From positions 60,888 to 124,887 of the forward strand of contig CAYXTP010000012.1 of the NCBI GenBank assembly GCA_964467985.1: DNA of 64,000 nucleotides, in the 5' to 3' direction. Every line of letters begins with the position of its first letter. Within the stretch, counting starts at the first letter, position 1. Of this stretch, positions 26,648-36,358 are shown in pieces. The position numbers and the translations under genes were made by a program. The DNA comes from GCA-2720975 sp964467985 (GTDB lineage: Bacteria > Planctomycetota > UBA1135 > GCA-002686595). The notes under the pieces were generated by a model. The model searched no databases, was not told where the DNA came from, and was given only the letters and a program-made list of their open reading frames with translations.

Positions 26648-27835
26648 TTACTGGAACAGAACCCACAGGCCGTCGCTGAAGTTCGACGTGCTGCCGTCCT
26701 TGAACCAAGCCTGGAAGTTCCAGGTCTCCCCTGGCACGACCGGTTGATTCGGCCAGACGGGCAACGCGCTCAAGTCCACCTGGATCGTGAACGTGCCCCC
26801 GCTCCCCGTATTCTGAACCTGGCTGCGGAACCGCCCGATCCGGCCTCCAAGGCAAAGGTTGCCCTGGCTCGCACCGGGGTTGGGTCGAAAGCCTTTGGTC
26901 TGACTGCAGATGAAGAGGCCCATCTCATTGAGGGGCATCGAACTCGAAGTCAGTGCGAACGAATTGGCGTCCACGGCCGTCTGCCCCCACGCGCTGATGA
27001 GGGCAGATGATCCAGTCGAATTCAGATTTGCAGGCCCGCAGTAGTTCGTGCCCACCGGTCCGTCCCCCCCAGACCAGTCCCACGACAAGACGTCGTGGGT
27101 CACTGTCGATCCGCCGGTCCCGGCGCTGAAGCCCACATAGGCTGCCCCAGAGGTCATCAACTCCAGTCCGCCGGCTGCGCTTCCGCCCAGATAGGTGCCG
27201 CCCGTGGCAAAATCCCAGGGCACGGAGATCAGCGGATTGATCAGATCATCCACGAAGATTTCGATCGTAGTCTTGTCGTAGTCAATGACAGCGGTGTGCA
27301 CGTTGCCATCGCTCATATTGGCAGGGACCTTCGCGTTTCCGATCGAGTAGGCCTCGTCGTAGCTATTGGCCAACGTGCTGCGTGTGTGAATGCTGACATG
27401 GTTGTCCCCGGGATCACCGAGTCCGGAGTTCCATGTGTCCAATTCGATCACAAGGCTGTTGTCGATCGACTGACTGGTATTGAGGGCGTAGCCCATGCCG
27501 GACCCGTTGTCCCCGATGGCCTTGAGCCCCGCCGCGGCATTGTGAATCACAAAGGCCATTCCGTCGGCACCCCCACCAGTAAGGGACTCCATCTTGAAAG
27601 TAAACGTACAGGTGAACCCAACGGTGACCTGCGTGGGCAAGTCGTAGAAACACGATCCCCGCTGGGCGGAAGCCGAAGGCGTCAGGCGCAAGACGGTACC
27701 GGCCTGGCCGGCGTTGGCGTTGACCGTAAGCCCGGCCATGCTCGTGAAGTCCGGGTAGGAAAAATCCTGCGCCTGCGCTGTCCCACCAACCAAGATCAGC
27801 GTCGATGCGACCAGGGCAACTCGGGGTTGGATCAT
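26648..27835 (-). CDS. Exported L-type-lectin-like protein, 395 aa
   Basis: The chosen ATG starts a signal peptide (VALVASTLILVGGTAQAQ). Residues about 25-270 look like a legume/L-type lectin jelly-roll of bacterial type. The segment GGGADGMAFVIHNAAAGLKA matches the conserved GxxDGxAF.. strand, followed by SLVIELDTWNSGLGDPGDNH, the metal-binding ELDTxxN motif. The final 120 residues form a beta-rich C-terminal domain with cysteines (FICSQTKGFRPNPG). Expected role is carbohydrate recognition outside the cell. The upstream in-frame extension of 31 residues is not signal-like and is rejected. Confidence 0.85.
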   Translation of the reverse strand: MIQPRVALVASTLILVGGTAQAQDFSYPDFTSMAGLTVNANAGQAGTVLRLTPSASAQRGSCFYDLPTQVTVGFTCTFTFKMESLTGGGADGMAFVIHNAAAGLKAIGDNGSGMGYALNTSQSIDNSLVIELDTWNSGLGDPGDNHVSIHTRSTLANSYDEAYSIGNAKVPANMSDGNVHTAVIDYDKTTIEIFVDDLINPLISVPWDFATGGTYLGGSAAGGLELMTSGAAYVGFSAGTGGSTVTHDVLSWDWSGGDGPVGTNYCGPANLNSTGSSALISAWGQTAVDANSFALTSSSMPLNEMGLFICSQTKGFRPNPGASQGNLCLGGRIGRFRSQVQNTGSGGTFTIQVDLSALPVWPNQPVVPGETWNFQAWFKDGSTSNFSDGLWVLFQ

Positions 27836-28051
27836 GTCAGCTTTCAATTCGCAGGAGAAAAGAACACGGACCGCACAGGCCAGTGTCCCGTTTGTACTTG
27901 GGGCATGCGCCAAACTAGAACCTAGCAAAGAGCCCTGAGAACTGCCCGTTGCAGTTGCCGTCGGACCTCTGGCGACGGGACGCGGGCGCGTGGGCTCTTC
28001 AAGTAGCGGCTCGAAGCGACCCCTACAGCCAGTGGCCCCTGGCGGTGCAAA

Positions 28052-28927
28052 TCACATTTCGGGATCATGGCTCCCCATCTCTGGCGATCTGGCGAGCGAG
28101 GCATCAAACACCCTCACTTCCGGTTTCCGGTCCGCCATGGGAGTTGACCGGGCGCCAGCGGAATCGCTGAAGGCACTCTGTCCACCGAGCACGTATCCCT
28201 TCCAGGGCCCGTGAGTCAATGTGCCGGCGGAGTCCACTCCGAGGACGGGGGCTTGGACTCGCAACGCGGTGTGTGAGATCCAGGAGTGCAAACTCCGGCC
28301 GTGTTCTGGCCAGTCTTCTGCGGGGGCTGCCCAACCATAGGGCACCAGCACGATTCCTGGTCGAGCTGCACCCAGTTGGAGAACAATGGAGTCGTCAAAG
28401 GTGTCGGCACAAATCAACAAGCCAATGCGCCCGAACTCGGTGTCCGCGTAGGAACTCGAGGCTGCCTGCCCAGCCGTGTAGTCCGGCTCCATCAGACCTT
28501 CCATGATGTTGATCTTGCGGTGGTGGGCAAGCAGCGAGCCGTCCTTGCCGATGAGCACGACCGCGTTGTGCAGGTGGACCCCGTCGCGTTCAGCCATACC
28601 AACGGCGATCATCAATTGGTGGCGGCGCGCCAGCTGGCCGAGACGCTCCGTCGAAGGGCCCGGGATGGCGTCGGCCAAACGGTAAGCGATCGGATTGAGC
28701 CAACCGAACAAGCAGGCCTCCGGGAAGCAGGCCACCTGCGCACCCTGGGCGACCGCCTCCCCCATGGCACGGTCAATGCGCTCGAACGCCGCGTCCCGAT
28801 CCCCGTCCACCAGGATCTGGCACGCCGCGAGCCGAACCGAACCGAGCCCGGTTTCTTCCGCGGGCGGCATGGATGAACACGCGGCGGCGGTGAGCCCAAC
28901 CACTACTGAGACAAGGCGGGGGTGCAT
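28052..28927 (-). CDS. Nitrilase-superfamily lipoprotein, 291 aa
   Basis: N-terminus MHPRLVSVVVGLTAAACSS is a lipoprotein signal, so this carbon-nitrogen hydrolase is probably anchored in the envelope, unlike the cytoplasmic paralogue at 25451-26281. The full E-K-C triad is visible: VACFPEACLFGW (Glu), LAHHRKINIMEG (Lys) and GLLICADTFDDS (Cys). The tail is short and basic-polar. An amidase or nitrilase acting on exported small molecules or lipoprotein-like substrates is possible. It is transcribed divergently from the large sulfatase-like gene. Confidence 0.85.
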   Translation of the reverse strand: MHPRLVSVVVGLTAAACSSMPPAEETGLGSVRLAACQILVDGDRDAAFERIDRAMGEAVAQGAQVACFPEACLFGWLNPIAYRLADAIPGPSTERLGQLARRHQLMIAVGMAERDGVHLHNAVVLIGKDGSLLAHHRKINIMEGLMEPDYTAGQAASSSYADTEFGRIGLLICADTFDDSIVLQLGAARPGIVLVPYGWAAPAEDWPEHGRSLHSWISHTALRVQAPVLGVDSAGTLTHGPWKGYVLGGQSAFSDSAGARSTPMADRKPEVRVFDASLARSPEMGSHDPEM

Positions 28928-29085
28928 CTGGAACAGGATAGCTACTCGGTTGTCCCGGTGGACGGCGGACTGGACAGGTGCCGGTGCTTCGACGGTCCCC
29001 GGACTCCCACCCCAATCAGAGGTGCTCAGAAATTGCCGGATTCCGTTCGGACCGGTTCTGCTATTTTTGCATTGGCCTCATTGCT

Positions 29086-31422
29086 ATGAACTCGATGCAC
29101 CCCACTTGGAGACTCCAGCCCCTGTCCGTAGCGCTGGGGGCCTTCCTCCTAGGATGCAGTGGGAGCGAATCTCGTCAACCGACTTCTCCAGCGCGCAGCG
29201 CGTTTCGCAGACTCGTGCTTGAGCCTGCTGATGCTAGCTCGCAGGTGGCCTCTGCGAGTCTCGTCCGTTCGTTCACTGCCGACGATGAGTCGGGCTGGAC
29301 AATGGAAGACGGTGAGGTTGCGTTGACGGGCGAGGCTTCCATGTTCGGTGAAGGCATCGACAGTCTGCGGCTGACTGGAGAACGAAGCGCAGGCCTGGTC
29401 TTGCCAGGCCCCTTCGGCGCAGAGGCATTCAATCAGGTTGCTGTGACCTTGATCTCCGATAGGGCGCAGCAGGGTGTGCGCCTTGAGATTCGCCGAGGCG
29501 ATCAGAGCCATCGGACGCCGGCGCGGATGATGGCCCAGAGCCCTGATCCTGTGACTCTGGTCTTCGACATCGAAACACCACGCTGGCAGGATCTGGCCGT
29601 TGATGAGTTGCTCGTCGAATTCCTGGCTGAGGCGGTCGACGTCCAAGTCGCCTCTGTGGACCTGATCCGACGCCCGTGGAGGGATGTGCTGGGCGTAGGC
29701 GGCAGCGGGGCTCTTGTGATTGACGGGGTCGCGCGCAACGCAACGTTGCTCTCAAGCCTCACGCCGCTGGCTTGCGCAATGGATTGCGAGCCCGACATGC
29801 AGTTGGAGTTCTCGTACTGCCGGCCGCCGGCGTTGATGCGGCTCAATGAACAGCCCGCCCTGCATGTCCACGTGCAAGGGGCTGATGGCACATCGGTGAG
29901 CAAGGTGCTGACCGCTGATCAGGAGACCGATGGCCCTCTTGTGTGGTACCGCGCCAGCCTGGCGATCGCTGGCCTCAAGGGCCCCAAACTAAACGTGACT
30001 TTTGAAGTGAGTACGGGCGAGGAGCAGTCCAAGGAATCCCTCTTCGCCGTGAGTGAACTCGCCCTGACACGGCGCACTAGCAAGGCCGCCACAGTCATGC
30101 TGGTCACTTCCGACACCCACCGAGCAGATCACGTCGGTGTCGCTGGAAAAGGCGTTGAAATCCGTACGCCCTTCCTCGATGGATTCGCGACACGCGGTGT
30201 TTACTTCGAAGACTGCATCAGCGCGTCCAACGTCACGAGGTCCTCGCACGCCTCGATTTTGACCGCCATCACACCGCGGGACACGGGCGTGCACACCAAT
30301 CACGACACGCTCTCTCAAGACGCTTGGACGCTGGCAGAGACTTTTCGAGAAGCCGGCTATGTCACGTACGCGGCCGTGAGCGCCGGTCACTTGGGACGAA
30401 ACAACAGCGGCATGCGCCAGGGTTTCGACCGAGTTTCGTGGCCGGTGAAGAATCCACGCGGCTCGGAGGGAACAACCCAACAGCTGCTGACCTGGTTGCC
30501 CGACGCTGAAGATCTGCCCCTGTTCATTTGGCTGCACCTGTTCGACGCGCACACGCCCTACGAGCCGGGCGAGCCCTACAACCAGATGTACTACCCGGCG
30601 ACCAAGGACCCGCGTGACCCCGCCTTGCCGGAACTCTCGCCCGCGGCCCTCGGCAATCACAACCCAGACCACCCTTGGTTGCGGGGCGTGCGTGACACGG
30701 ACTATCTGGACTCGCTCTACAAGGGAGAGGTGACGCGCCTCGACGACAGTCTGGGCAGGTTGTTCCAAGCGCCCCGATTGACCGACGCGATCGTGGCCAT
30801 CACAGCAGATCATGGGGAGTCCCTCACGGCTCATGGCATCTACTACAACCACTCGGATCTCTACCCGGATTCCCTGCGCGTGCCGTTGATCCTCAGTTGG
30901 CCTGGAGCGCCGGCGGGCACGCGCATTGAGCGGCCTGTCCAGAACACAGATGTGGGGCGAACCCTCTTGGACCTGGCAGGCTTATCGGGCGCTGAGTTCC
31001 CGGGATCCAATTTGCTGGCCGGGGCGACGGGGAGCCCGCGTTTCGCAATCTCCTCAGCACGCTTCTCGGCCGCGATTCTGGATGAAGGTCACCTGCTCAT
31101 TCTGCACCTGCGCAAACACCGAGCGAGTTGGCGCAACTACAAATCCCACGAGGTCGAGTTGTACGACCTGGCCCTGGACCCGGGCTGCGAGACCAACCTC
31201 TCCGTCGAACGTCGCGCCCTAGCGAGCGAGCTCCGACAGCGGTTGGTCGACTGGCTGGTCGCAGAACCTACCGTCAGCTGGCGCTCCTCCGGCGATCTTC
31301 AACAACTTCAAGAGCTCAAGGATCTTGCAGCTCTCGGATACGCATCGGAAGCTAACCAACCGGAAGCGGTCGATTGGATTGATCTGAATTGCGAATGCAG
31401 CCGGTGCCGAGAGTTCCGCTAA
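29086..31422 (+). CDS. Sulfatase-superfamily lipoprotein lacking the formylglycine cysteine, 778 aa
   Basis: The ATG at 29086 gives a lipoprotein signal ending LGAFLLGCS. The first about 330 residues are beta-rich and unassigned. The alkaline-phosphatase-superfamily domain begins at VMLVTSDTHRADHVG and has the metal residues (TADHGESL). At the usual C/S-x-P-x-R position it reads NVTRSSHASILT, so no cysteine or classical serine is present for formylglycine formation; threonine aligns at the nucleophile position as in other TLPSHASLLTG-type members. It may act as a phosphodiesterase or phosphonate-type hydrolase rather than a sulfatase. The C-terminus ends with a cysteine cluster (CECSRC). Confidence 0.82.
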   Translation: MNSMHPTWRLQPLSVALGAFLLGCSGSESRQPTSPARSAFRRLVLEPADASSQVASASLVRSFTADDESGWTMEDGEVALTGEASMFGEGIDSLRLTGERSAGLVLPGPFGAEAFNQVAVTLISDRAQQGVRLEIRRGDQSHRTPARMMAQSPDPVTLVFDIETPRWQDLAVDELLVEFLAEAVDVQVASVDLIRRPWRDVLGVGGSGALVIDGVARNATLLSSLTPLACAMDCEPDMQLEFSYCRPPALMRLNEQPALHVHVQGADGTSVSKVLTADQETDGPLVWYRASLAIAGLKGPKLNVTFEVSTGEEQSKESLFAVSELALTRRTSKAATVMLVTSDTHRADHVGVAGKGVEIRTPFLDGFATRGVYFEDCISASNVTRSSHASILTAITPRDTGVHTNHDTLSQDAWTLAETFREAGYVTYAAVSAGHLGRNNSGMRQGFDRVSWPVKNPRGSEGTTQQLLTWLPDAEDLPLFIWLHLFDAHTPYEPGEPYNQMYYPATKDPRDPALPELSPAALGNHNPDHPWLRGVRDTDYLDSLYKGEVTRLDDSLGRLFQAPRLTDAIVAITADHGESLTAHGIYYNHSDLYPDSLRVPLILSWPGAPAGTRIERPVQNTDVGRTLLDLAGLSGAEFPGSNLLAGATGSPRFAISSARFSAAILDEGHLLILHLRKHRASWRNYKSHEVELYDLALDPGCETNLSVERRALASELRQRLVDWLVAEPTVSWRSSGDLQQLQELKDLAALGYASEANQPEAVDWIDLNCECSRCREFR

Positions 31423-31452
31423 CCACCGCCGTGTGGAAGAGATGAGTCCGGC

Positions 31453-31932
31453 CTACAGCACCAATTCGCACTCGTGCTCAAGCAGGTGAGTCCGAGGAGG
31501 GGGGAGGGTCCCAGTCCGCCCGGTCGGTTCAAACCCGAGGCTCTTGTAGAGACGTCTGGCTGAGGCGTTCGAATCCCCCACCTCCAGCGAGATCCGGCCG
31601 AATCCCTCGGCCTGTGCCCATGAGATCAGCTGTGCGATCAACTGCCTGCCAATCCCCGCTCCCCTGTGCGCAGGAGACACCCACATGCCCACCAAGAACG
31701 CAGTGCCCGGTTCCTCGGACGCGAGCCCCGTAACCATGCCAGCATCTTGGTCATCTAGCTGGGCTATGAAGGTGACCGCGCTTGAAAGTCGTTGACGCCA
31801 CTGCGCCTCGACGAAGGACTGCTCTCGTTCGAGTGTGCTGCCGAAAGCGTCGGGGGTGTCGGCCAACGCGGTCAGACGCAGGTCTCGAACGCGCGCCCAA
31901 TCAGCCGGAGTCATGACGTGGATCGTGGTCAT
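31453..31932 (-). CDS. GNAT-family N-acetyltransferase, 159 aa
   Basis: Acetyl-CoA-dependent acyltransferase fold. The pantetheine-binding strand and loop appear as LVGMWVSPAHRGAGIGRQLI (V/A-x-P-x-x-R-x-x-G-x-G), followed by the helix and FGRISLEVGDSNASARRLYKSLGFEPTG (motif B, with the ARRLYxxxGF signature). Length is typical. Substrate unknown. It converges on the sulfatase-like gene, 30 bases between stops, and has a 250-base gap with no recognisable content upstream. Confidence 0.9.
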   Translation of the reverse strand: MTTIHVMTPADWARVRDLRLTALADTPDAFGSTLEREQSFVEAQWRQRLSSAVTFIAQLDDQDAGMVTGLASEEPGTAFLVGMWVSPAHRGAGIGRQLIAQLISWAQAEGFGRISLEVGDSNASARRLYKSLGFEPTGRTGTLPPPRTHLLEHECELVL

Positions 31933-32186
31933 CTTCGCTCAACCCTCAGGCCGAGACGTCTAGCGTACCCGGAGCTTCTCACGATGGACGAGTGAGTCCT
32001 GTGCAGAATGCCCTCCGTGGTTGGGCCTCAATCTGCGCCCCCCGGGCACGCGGGTGGCAGAGACCGTCCCTTTGCCCACCCACGGATCAGGGTTGCTCGT
32101 TGGGGCCCTACGGCGTTCCCAAATCGATGCCACAGATCTGAACGCACGTGGAATGAAACGCCACATCTGGCCCTTCCCAAGGCAAG

Positions 32187-32549
32187 ATGGACCTCATGAT
32201 TATGGTCCGTAGAGCCCACGACCCGAACCCAAAGAGCGGAGCCCGCTTCGCACCCGGCGACCTCGTACGCCACCGGCGTTACGGCTACCGCGGCTTGGTC
32301 GTGGCTCTTGATCAGACTTGCTGCGCCAGCGAGGACTGGTATCAATCCAACAACACGCAGCCCAAGCGCGGTCAGCCTTGGTACCACGTGCTGGTTCACG
32401 GCTCCCAACAAATCACCTATGCCGCACAGGACAGCTTGACCGAGGAGCCCGACCCGGCGCCAGTACATCATCCGCTCGTGGAAGTCTTCTTCTCCGAATA
32501 CGAAGGGGTGCGTTACGTGCGCAACGAGAGACCCTGGGAACTTGGTTAG
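32187..32549 (+). CDS. HspQ/YccV-like domain protein, 120 aa
   Basis: The sequence FAPGDLVRHRRYGYRGLVVA, DWYQSNNTQPKRGQPWYHVL and HGSQQITYAAQDSL matches the YccV/HspQ family (hemimethylated-DNA-binding/heat-shock protein Q), a small beta-barrel protein linked in E. coli to Lon protease and DnaA regulation. The C-terminal SEYEGVRYVRNERPWELG is additional. No signal peptide. Start is uncertain between the ATGs at 32187, 32196 and 32202, because none has a clear ribosome binding site. It precedes the DCC-family gene by 44 bases and may share a transcript. Confidence 0.88.
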   Translation: MDLMIMVRRAHDPNPKSGARFAPGDLVRHRRYGYRGLVVALDQTCCASEDWYQSNNTQPKRGQPWYHVLVHGSQQITYAAQDSLTEEPDPAPVHHPLVEVFFSEYEGVRYVRNERPWELG

Positions 32550-32593
32550 GGTTAGGCTGCGCGGCGGCGCTTAGAATGACCCTTCGGTGAACC

Positions 32594-33004
32594 ATGGAAC
32601 GAGTCCTCGTGCTCTACGACTCCGAGTGCGGAATCTGCAACCGGCTTGTGGACTGGTTGATCGATCGCGACCACGGGCAGCGACTCACCTTCGCGGGCCT
32701 TCAAGGAACGACGGCCGCTGGACTTCGGCAGCGTCACCCGCTGATTCCGACGCACACGGACACTCTGATTCTCGTTCGAGGGACTCAACCAGACGAGCAG
32801 ATTCGGCTGCGCACGCAGGCCGTGTTGGGCGTGTTCGCACTCCTACCCTGGCCATGGAAGGTGCTGGGCCCCCTGCGGTTCTTGCCCGCGATGCTACTGG
32901 ATCCGCCCTACAGGCTGGTCGCCGCGTTGCGCGGACGGTTACCTGCTCCCCGAGCCAGGGACCCCCAGCGGACAAATTCGGGCGGCGAGCGGTTCTTGCC
33001 CTGA
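32594..33004 (+). CDS. DCC-family (DUF393) thiol-disulfide oxidoreductase-like protein, 136 aa
   Basis: Thioredoxin-like fold of the DCC family, defined by the D-x-x-C-x-x-C motif: LYDSECGICNRLVDWL at residues 7-22. Both cysteines are encoded by normal Cys codons, in contrast to the UGA-containing thioredoxin genes in this window. The central part (RTQAVLGVFALLPWPWKVLG) matches the conserved hydrophobic half of the family, and the last about 15 residues are a polar tail. Partners and substrate are unknown. Confidence 0.9.
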   Translation: MERVLVLYDSECGICNRLVDWLIDRDHGQRLTFAGLQGTTAAGLRQRHPLIPTHTDTLILVRGTQPDEQIRLRTQAVLGVFALLPWPWKVLGPLRFLPAMLLDPPYRLVAALRGRLPAPRARDPQRTNSGGERFLP

Positions 33005-33122
33005 GCGGGGCGGCCTAGGGCCGGCGCCTGTCGCGCATTGACAGGTCTTCCACGACCGTCGAGAGTCGTGCGAAATAGACCGCAACATCAAGGGAGCCTG
33101 AGGCAACGGCCCGTTCTTGAGG

Positions 33123-33812
33123 TTAGTCGCGCTTGATAGAACCCGACCCGGTGACCGTGGTCTCCTGGCCGGAAGGGTTGCCTCGGTAACGCACGTCTCC
33201 GCTCCCGCTCACGCTGGCTCGGATCGCGTTGAGCGCGGTAACCTCGATGTCACCCGAACCCGATACGTGAACGCGCACGTCCTGGGCTTCGAGACCGAAT
33301 AGGCTCAGGTCTCCTGATCCAGAGACGGATGCGTCCAACGTCTGGACTGATCCGTTCGCGATCACATCGGCGGAACCGGAGACGTGAAGCTTGAAGGAGC
33401 CACCCTCGAGGCGCTCGACACGAACGTCGGCCGAACCACTGATCGTGAGTCCGTCCAACGAGGGCACATTGACGTGCACAGAGGGTCCACAGCGGAAGTT
33501 GTAGTTGCCCCCGTCTCGGCCAATTCTCAGGGTGCTGTCTTCGACGCGCGTCACAAGGTGTTGGATCAGATTGTCGTCGGCGCTCACATCGACGCGAAGC
33601 TGGTTGCCAATCTCGACCACCACGTCTGTGCTGCCTGATACGTGAATGCGAGAGAAGGGCTCCACTGCACGCACTTCCGTCACGCACACGCCCGAGCCGG
33701 GCTTGCCCGAGCCGATGCCGAATAGATGACCGCCCTCGTCATCAATGACGATGACACACGAGGCGCTAGAGAAGAGGAGGCACAGGCCGGCGAGGGTAGA
33801 GAGGGCGCGCAT
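33123..33812 (-). CDS. GIN-domain (DUF2807) lipoprotein, 229 aa
   Basis: Signal peptide MRALSTLAGLCLLFSSASCV with lipobox SASC. The mature protein is a repeating beta structure with SGS turns (VSGSTDVVVEI, ISGSADVRVERL, VSGSADVIANG, VSGSGDLSLFG, VSGSGDIEVTA, VSGSGDVRYRG), the DUF2807 GIN fold. It is the second GIN protein of this window (see 8054-8722), with its own lipid anchor. Function on the surface is unknown. The upstream in-frame extension lacks a signal-like character. Confidence 0.86.
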   Translation of the reverse strand: MRALSTLAGLCLLFSSASCVIVIDDEGGHLFGIGSGKPGSGVCVTEVRAVEPFSRIHVSGSTDVVVEIGNQLRVDVSADDNLIQHLVTRVEDSTLRIGRDGGNYNFRCGPSVHVNVPSLDGLTISGSADVRVERLEGGSFKLHVSGSADVIANGSVQTLDASVSGSGDLSLFGLEAQDVRVHVSGSGDIEVTALNAIRASVSGSGDVRYRGNPSGQETTVTGSGSIKRD

Positions 33813-34016
33813 GGGAATGTCCTTAGGAGAGACCGGGTTCGGCGTAAGCCGAAGCGAGAACGGGGAGAAACGGGCAGGCTCCCAAGGCGGCCACAGGAGC
33901 TCACGTGGGCCTGTCAGCGTCAACCGGGGGGGCGTTGGCGTGCCATTCGGACGAGTGCCTGATCCTTCCAGACAAACTACAAATGTCTGGGCAATCTCAG
34001 GTCCAGAATCTTCCCG

Positions 34017-35924
34017 CTACCGGCCGCTGAGCCTTGAGTAGCGGTAGCGCGTCTCCAGGGACAGACTTGCCATGGCTGTGGCCCAGCGGCGCCCGCCTGG
34101 GAGCCCCTTCGCGGCTGAGAATCCGCCGTCCTTATCGGCCCGCTTGTTCAGACGCGCAAGCGGCCCTTGGTTCCAGCTGATCCACTCGGCACCGCCGATC
34201 TGAAACAGCGCGGCCGATCCCAAGTACGTGAGCATCGGATCGTCCGTCACGGGCCGCGCGACCGTTCCGAGAACTCGCTCGACCGCTCCGGTCAGACGCT
34301 TGTCATCCAAGTCGCCCCCAGACACAAGGTGCAGGAAGATGGAGGCCGCGCAGGTTGCCTCCTCGCTCAGGTACAGGGCGCCGTCCGTGGCCCCTAGTGG
34401 CACGCGGGCGCGCAACCTGGTCAGGGCCTCTGCGTCGATCTCGACCTGCGAGTCCTTGGCGCCTATCAGGGCCAGGCAGGACCAGAAGGCAATCTCTCGA
34501 TCGAGCCCAGGTGCCTGAGCTGCGCGGGTGATGTGCTGGATAGCAGCCTTCACCCCGGGCACGCGCTCGGCCGGCCTGCCCGAGAGTAGATAGTGCTCGG
34601 TCAAGGCAAGAGCGGCCAGCGCGTCTTCCCGGGTCGGGAGCCCCTTCGTTTGCTTGGCGAAGTGACGCTCCAGGCGCTCAACCATCTGTGCCACAAGCTT
34701 GCGTTGCGGGCCGACTGCTTGGGTGTTACCAGCTCCGATCAGTGCCAGGAGTGGAGCAGATTCGCCGACGCGATCAGCGACAGCCTGGGGTCCATCGTCG
34801 CTCTGTTGTTCCACAAGCCAGTTGAGCGCGCGATCTAGAGTCGTGGGGTCCGAGGCGGACCGAACTTCTGTTTCGTGCCAAGGCTCTTGAGTTGCCGGCC
34901 TTGCACCGGGCACCAGGGTCAGGGCGAGCAAGACGGGGGCACTGAAGTGCAACATATGAGTTCCTCGAGGGGGTTGGGGGTTCAGTATTCTTCGCAGCCG
35001 GCGAGCAAGCCCGTGTTCGCGGCGAGCCATCGACAGGGTCAGGGCCCCGGGCCGTTGGCCCTTCGAGCCTCGGGCAAGTTCGGCTGCCACGCTCAATAGC
35101 GCGCGGCCATAGGCTTCGGGTTGGATTCCGCCGCGTTTCAAGAGCGCGTCGTCACAGCGCTCCTCCTGGGTGGAACGCACCTGTCGTGCAATCCACCAAG
35201 CCGCCGGGTGGAACCACCAGGCGACGGAGGCAACGCAAGTGAGCGCATTCCACAGGGGGTCGCGGTGGGCCAAATGGGTGACTTCGTGGGCCAATACGGC
35301 TCTTGCCGCCTTGGGCTCCAGACGCGAGGCCAAGCCCGTGGGCAACAGAATCGTGGGCCGCAACACCCCGAAGCAGACGGGCGCGTCCACTTCCGAACTA
35401 AAACGCAGTGTGGGGACGCGCGACATTCCCGCCTCCCCGACGATCTGGCGCAGAAGGCCATCGAGGGACGATCCGGCGGGTTGCCCCTGTCTTGTCAGGC
35501 GCCGGAGAGCCCAGCCTTGTCGGGCCAGAGCGACCGATACGACCACAGCACCGAGGCCGTGCAAGACAAACAGCCACTCGCGCATCCCAAGCGTTCGAGC
35601 CTGTCCGGCCGCTGCGGAACTCGTCCCCGCGGCCGTCGACGCCGCGCCGATGTGAGCGCGCGAGGCCAAGAGCTCTTGGATGTTTGTGTAGTGCCTCACG
35701 GCGGGCAGATCCTGCCGCCCCAGCAAGGCTGTCGGCGAGGACAGGGAGAGCGGCACGATCAACTTGAGCAGCACGACCGCGCACAACGTGAGGCGCACTG
35801 TTGATGACCAGCGGCGAGTCAGGCGCAGTAGGGCCCAGACCACGGTGGCGACCACTGCGAGTTGCACACTGGCGGGAACGACCCAATTCCACCAAGCGAC
35901 CGCAGCCGAATCGAAGGGGCTCAT
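34017..35924 (-). CDS. M56 (BlaR1-like) membrane metallopeptidase with helical-toroid C-terminus, 635 aa
   Basis: The N-terminal 320 residues follow BlaR1/MecR1: several hydrophobic segments and the zinc site HEVTHLAHRDP (HExxH) with a downstream STQEERCDDALL segment. In place of the beta-lactam-sensing penicillin-binding domain there is a membrane/linker stretch (HMLHFSAPVLLALTLVPG, about 325-345). The C-terminal about 290 residues have repeats of squalene-cyclase/alpha-toroid type (LDRALNWLVEQQSDDG ... LARLNKRADKDGGFS). The start overlaps the BlaI stop by four bases, so the pair is one operon. By analogy the protease senses a signal and inactivates BlaI; the toroid would be the sensor, but no ligand is evident. 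Confidence 0.85.
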   Translation of the reverse strand: MSPFDSAAVAWWNWVVPASVQLAVVATVVWALLRLTRRWSSTVRLTLCAVVLLKLIVPLSLSSPTALLGRQDLPAVRHYTNIQELLASRAHIGAASTAAGTSSAAAGQARTLGMREWLFVLHGLGAVVVSVALARQGWALRRLTRQGQPAGSSLDGLLRQIVGEAGMSRVPTLRFSSEVDAPVCFGVLRPTILLPTGLASRLEPKAARAVLAHEVTHLAHRDPLWNALTCVASVAWWFHPAAWWIARQVRSTQEERCDDALLKRGGIQPEAYGRALLSVAAELARGSKGQRPGALTLSMARREHGLARRLRRILNPQPPRGTHMLHFSAPVLLALTLVPGARPATQEPWHETEVRSASDPTTLDRALNWLVEQQSDDGPQAVADRVGESAPLLALIGAGNTQAVGPQRKLVAQMVERLERHFAKQTKGLPTREDALAALALTEHYLLSGRPAERVPGVKAAIQHITRAAQAPGLDREIAFWSCLALIGAKDSQVEIDAEALTRLRARVPLGATDGALYLSEEATCAASIFLHLVSGGDLDDKRLTGAVERVLGTVARPVTDDPMLTYLGSAALFQIGGAEWISWNQGPLARLNKRADKDGGFSAAKGLPGGRRWATAMASLSLETRYRYSRLSGR

Positions 35925-36319
35925 TCTCGCTCCTCGCTGCTCTTGCGCTTCAGATCATCGAGCAGCTCTTCGAGTTCTCCGATCTGCTCTAACGTCGGCG
36001 GCCGGCCTTCAAAGAGTGAATTGACCATTCCCACCCGGTCCCCACCAAACAAGCGCTCGACCAACTCGTCTAGCCTACGGCGAATCGTGCGCCCCGGCCG
36101 ACCCGTCGCCCGATACACGAAGGCCTTGCCCTCCTTGCGACCGGTGCGTGCCACGAGCCCTTTGGACTCGAGGCGCTTGAGAAGGGTGGCGAGCGCCCCG
36201 TGGGTCATGGGCCGATGTCCTTGCAGGGCTTCGCGTACCCCGCGTGCTGTCTTCTCTCCCTGCTTCCAAAGCGCGGCAAGAACGTCGAGTTCCGCGTTGG
36301 GTAGGTCTTCGGTGGTCAT
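35921..36319 (-). CDS. BlaI/MecI-family winged-helix repressor, 132 aa
   Basis: DNA-binding repressor. The N-terminal winged helix is visible as LPNAELDVLAALWKQGEKTA and ALATLLKRLESKGLVARTG with wing KEGKAFVYRA. It ends with a helical dimerisation region (EQIGELEELLDDLKRK). The start chosen gives the typical MTTEDLPNAELDVL, 227 codons inside the longest open frame. It overlaps the M56 gene by ATGA. A perfect AAATAC...GTATTT repeat lies upstream and is the probable operator, giving autoregulation. Confidence 0.9.
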   Translation of the reverse strand: MTTEDLPNAELDVLAALWKQGEKTARGVREALQGHRPMTHGALATLLKRLESKGLVARTGRKEGKAFVYRATGRPGRTIRRRLDELVERLFGGDRVGMVNSLFEGRPPTLEQIGELEELLDDLKRKSSEERE

Positions 36320-36358
36320 GGCAGTGCTCTCTAGCTTCCCTCCAAACATCGGTTTTAT

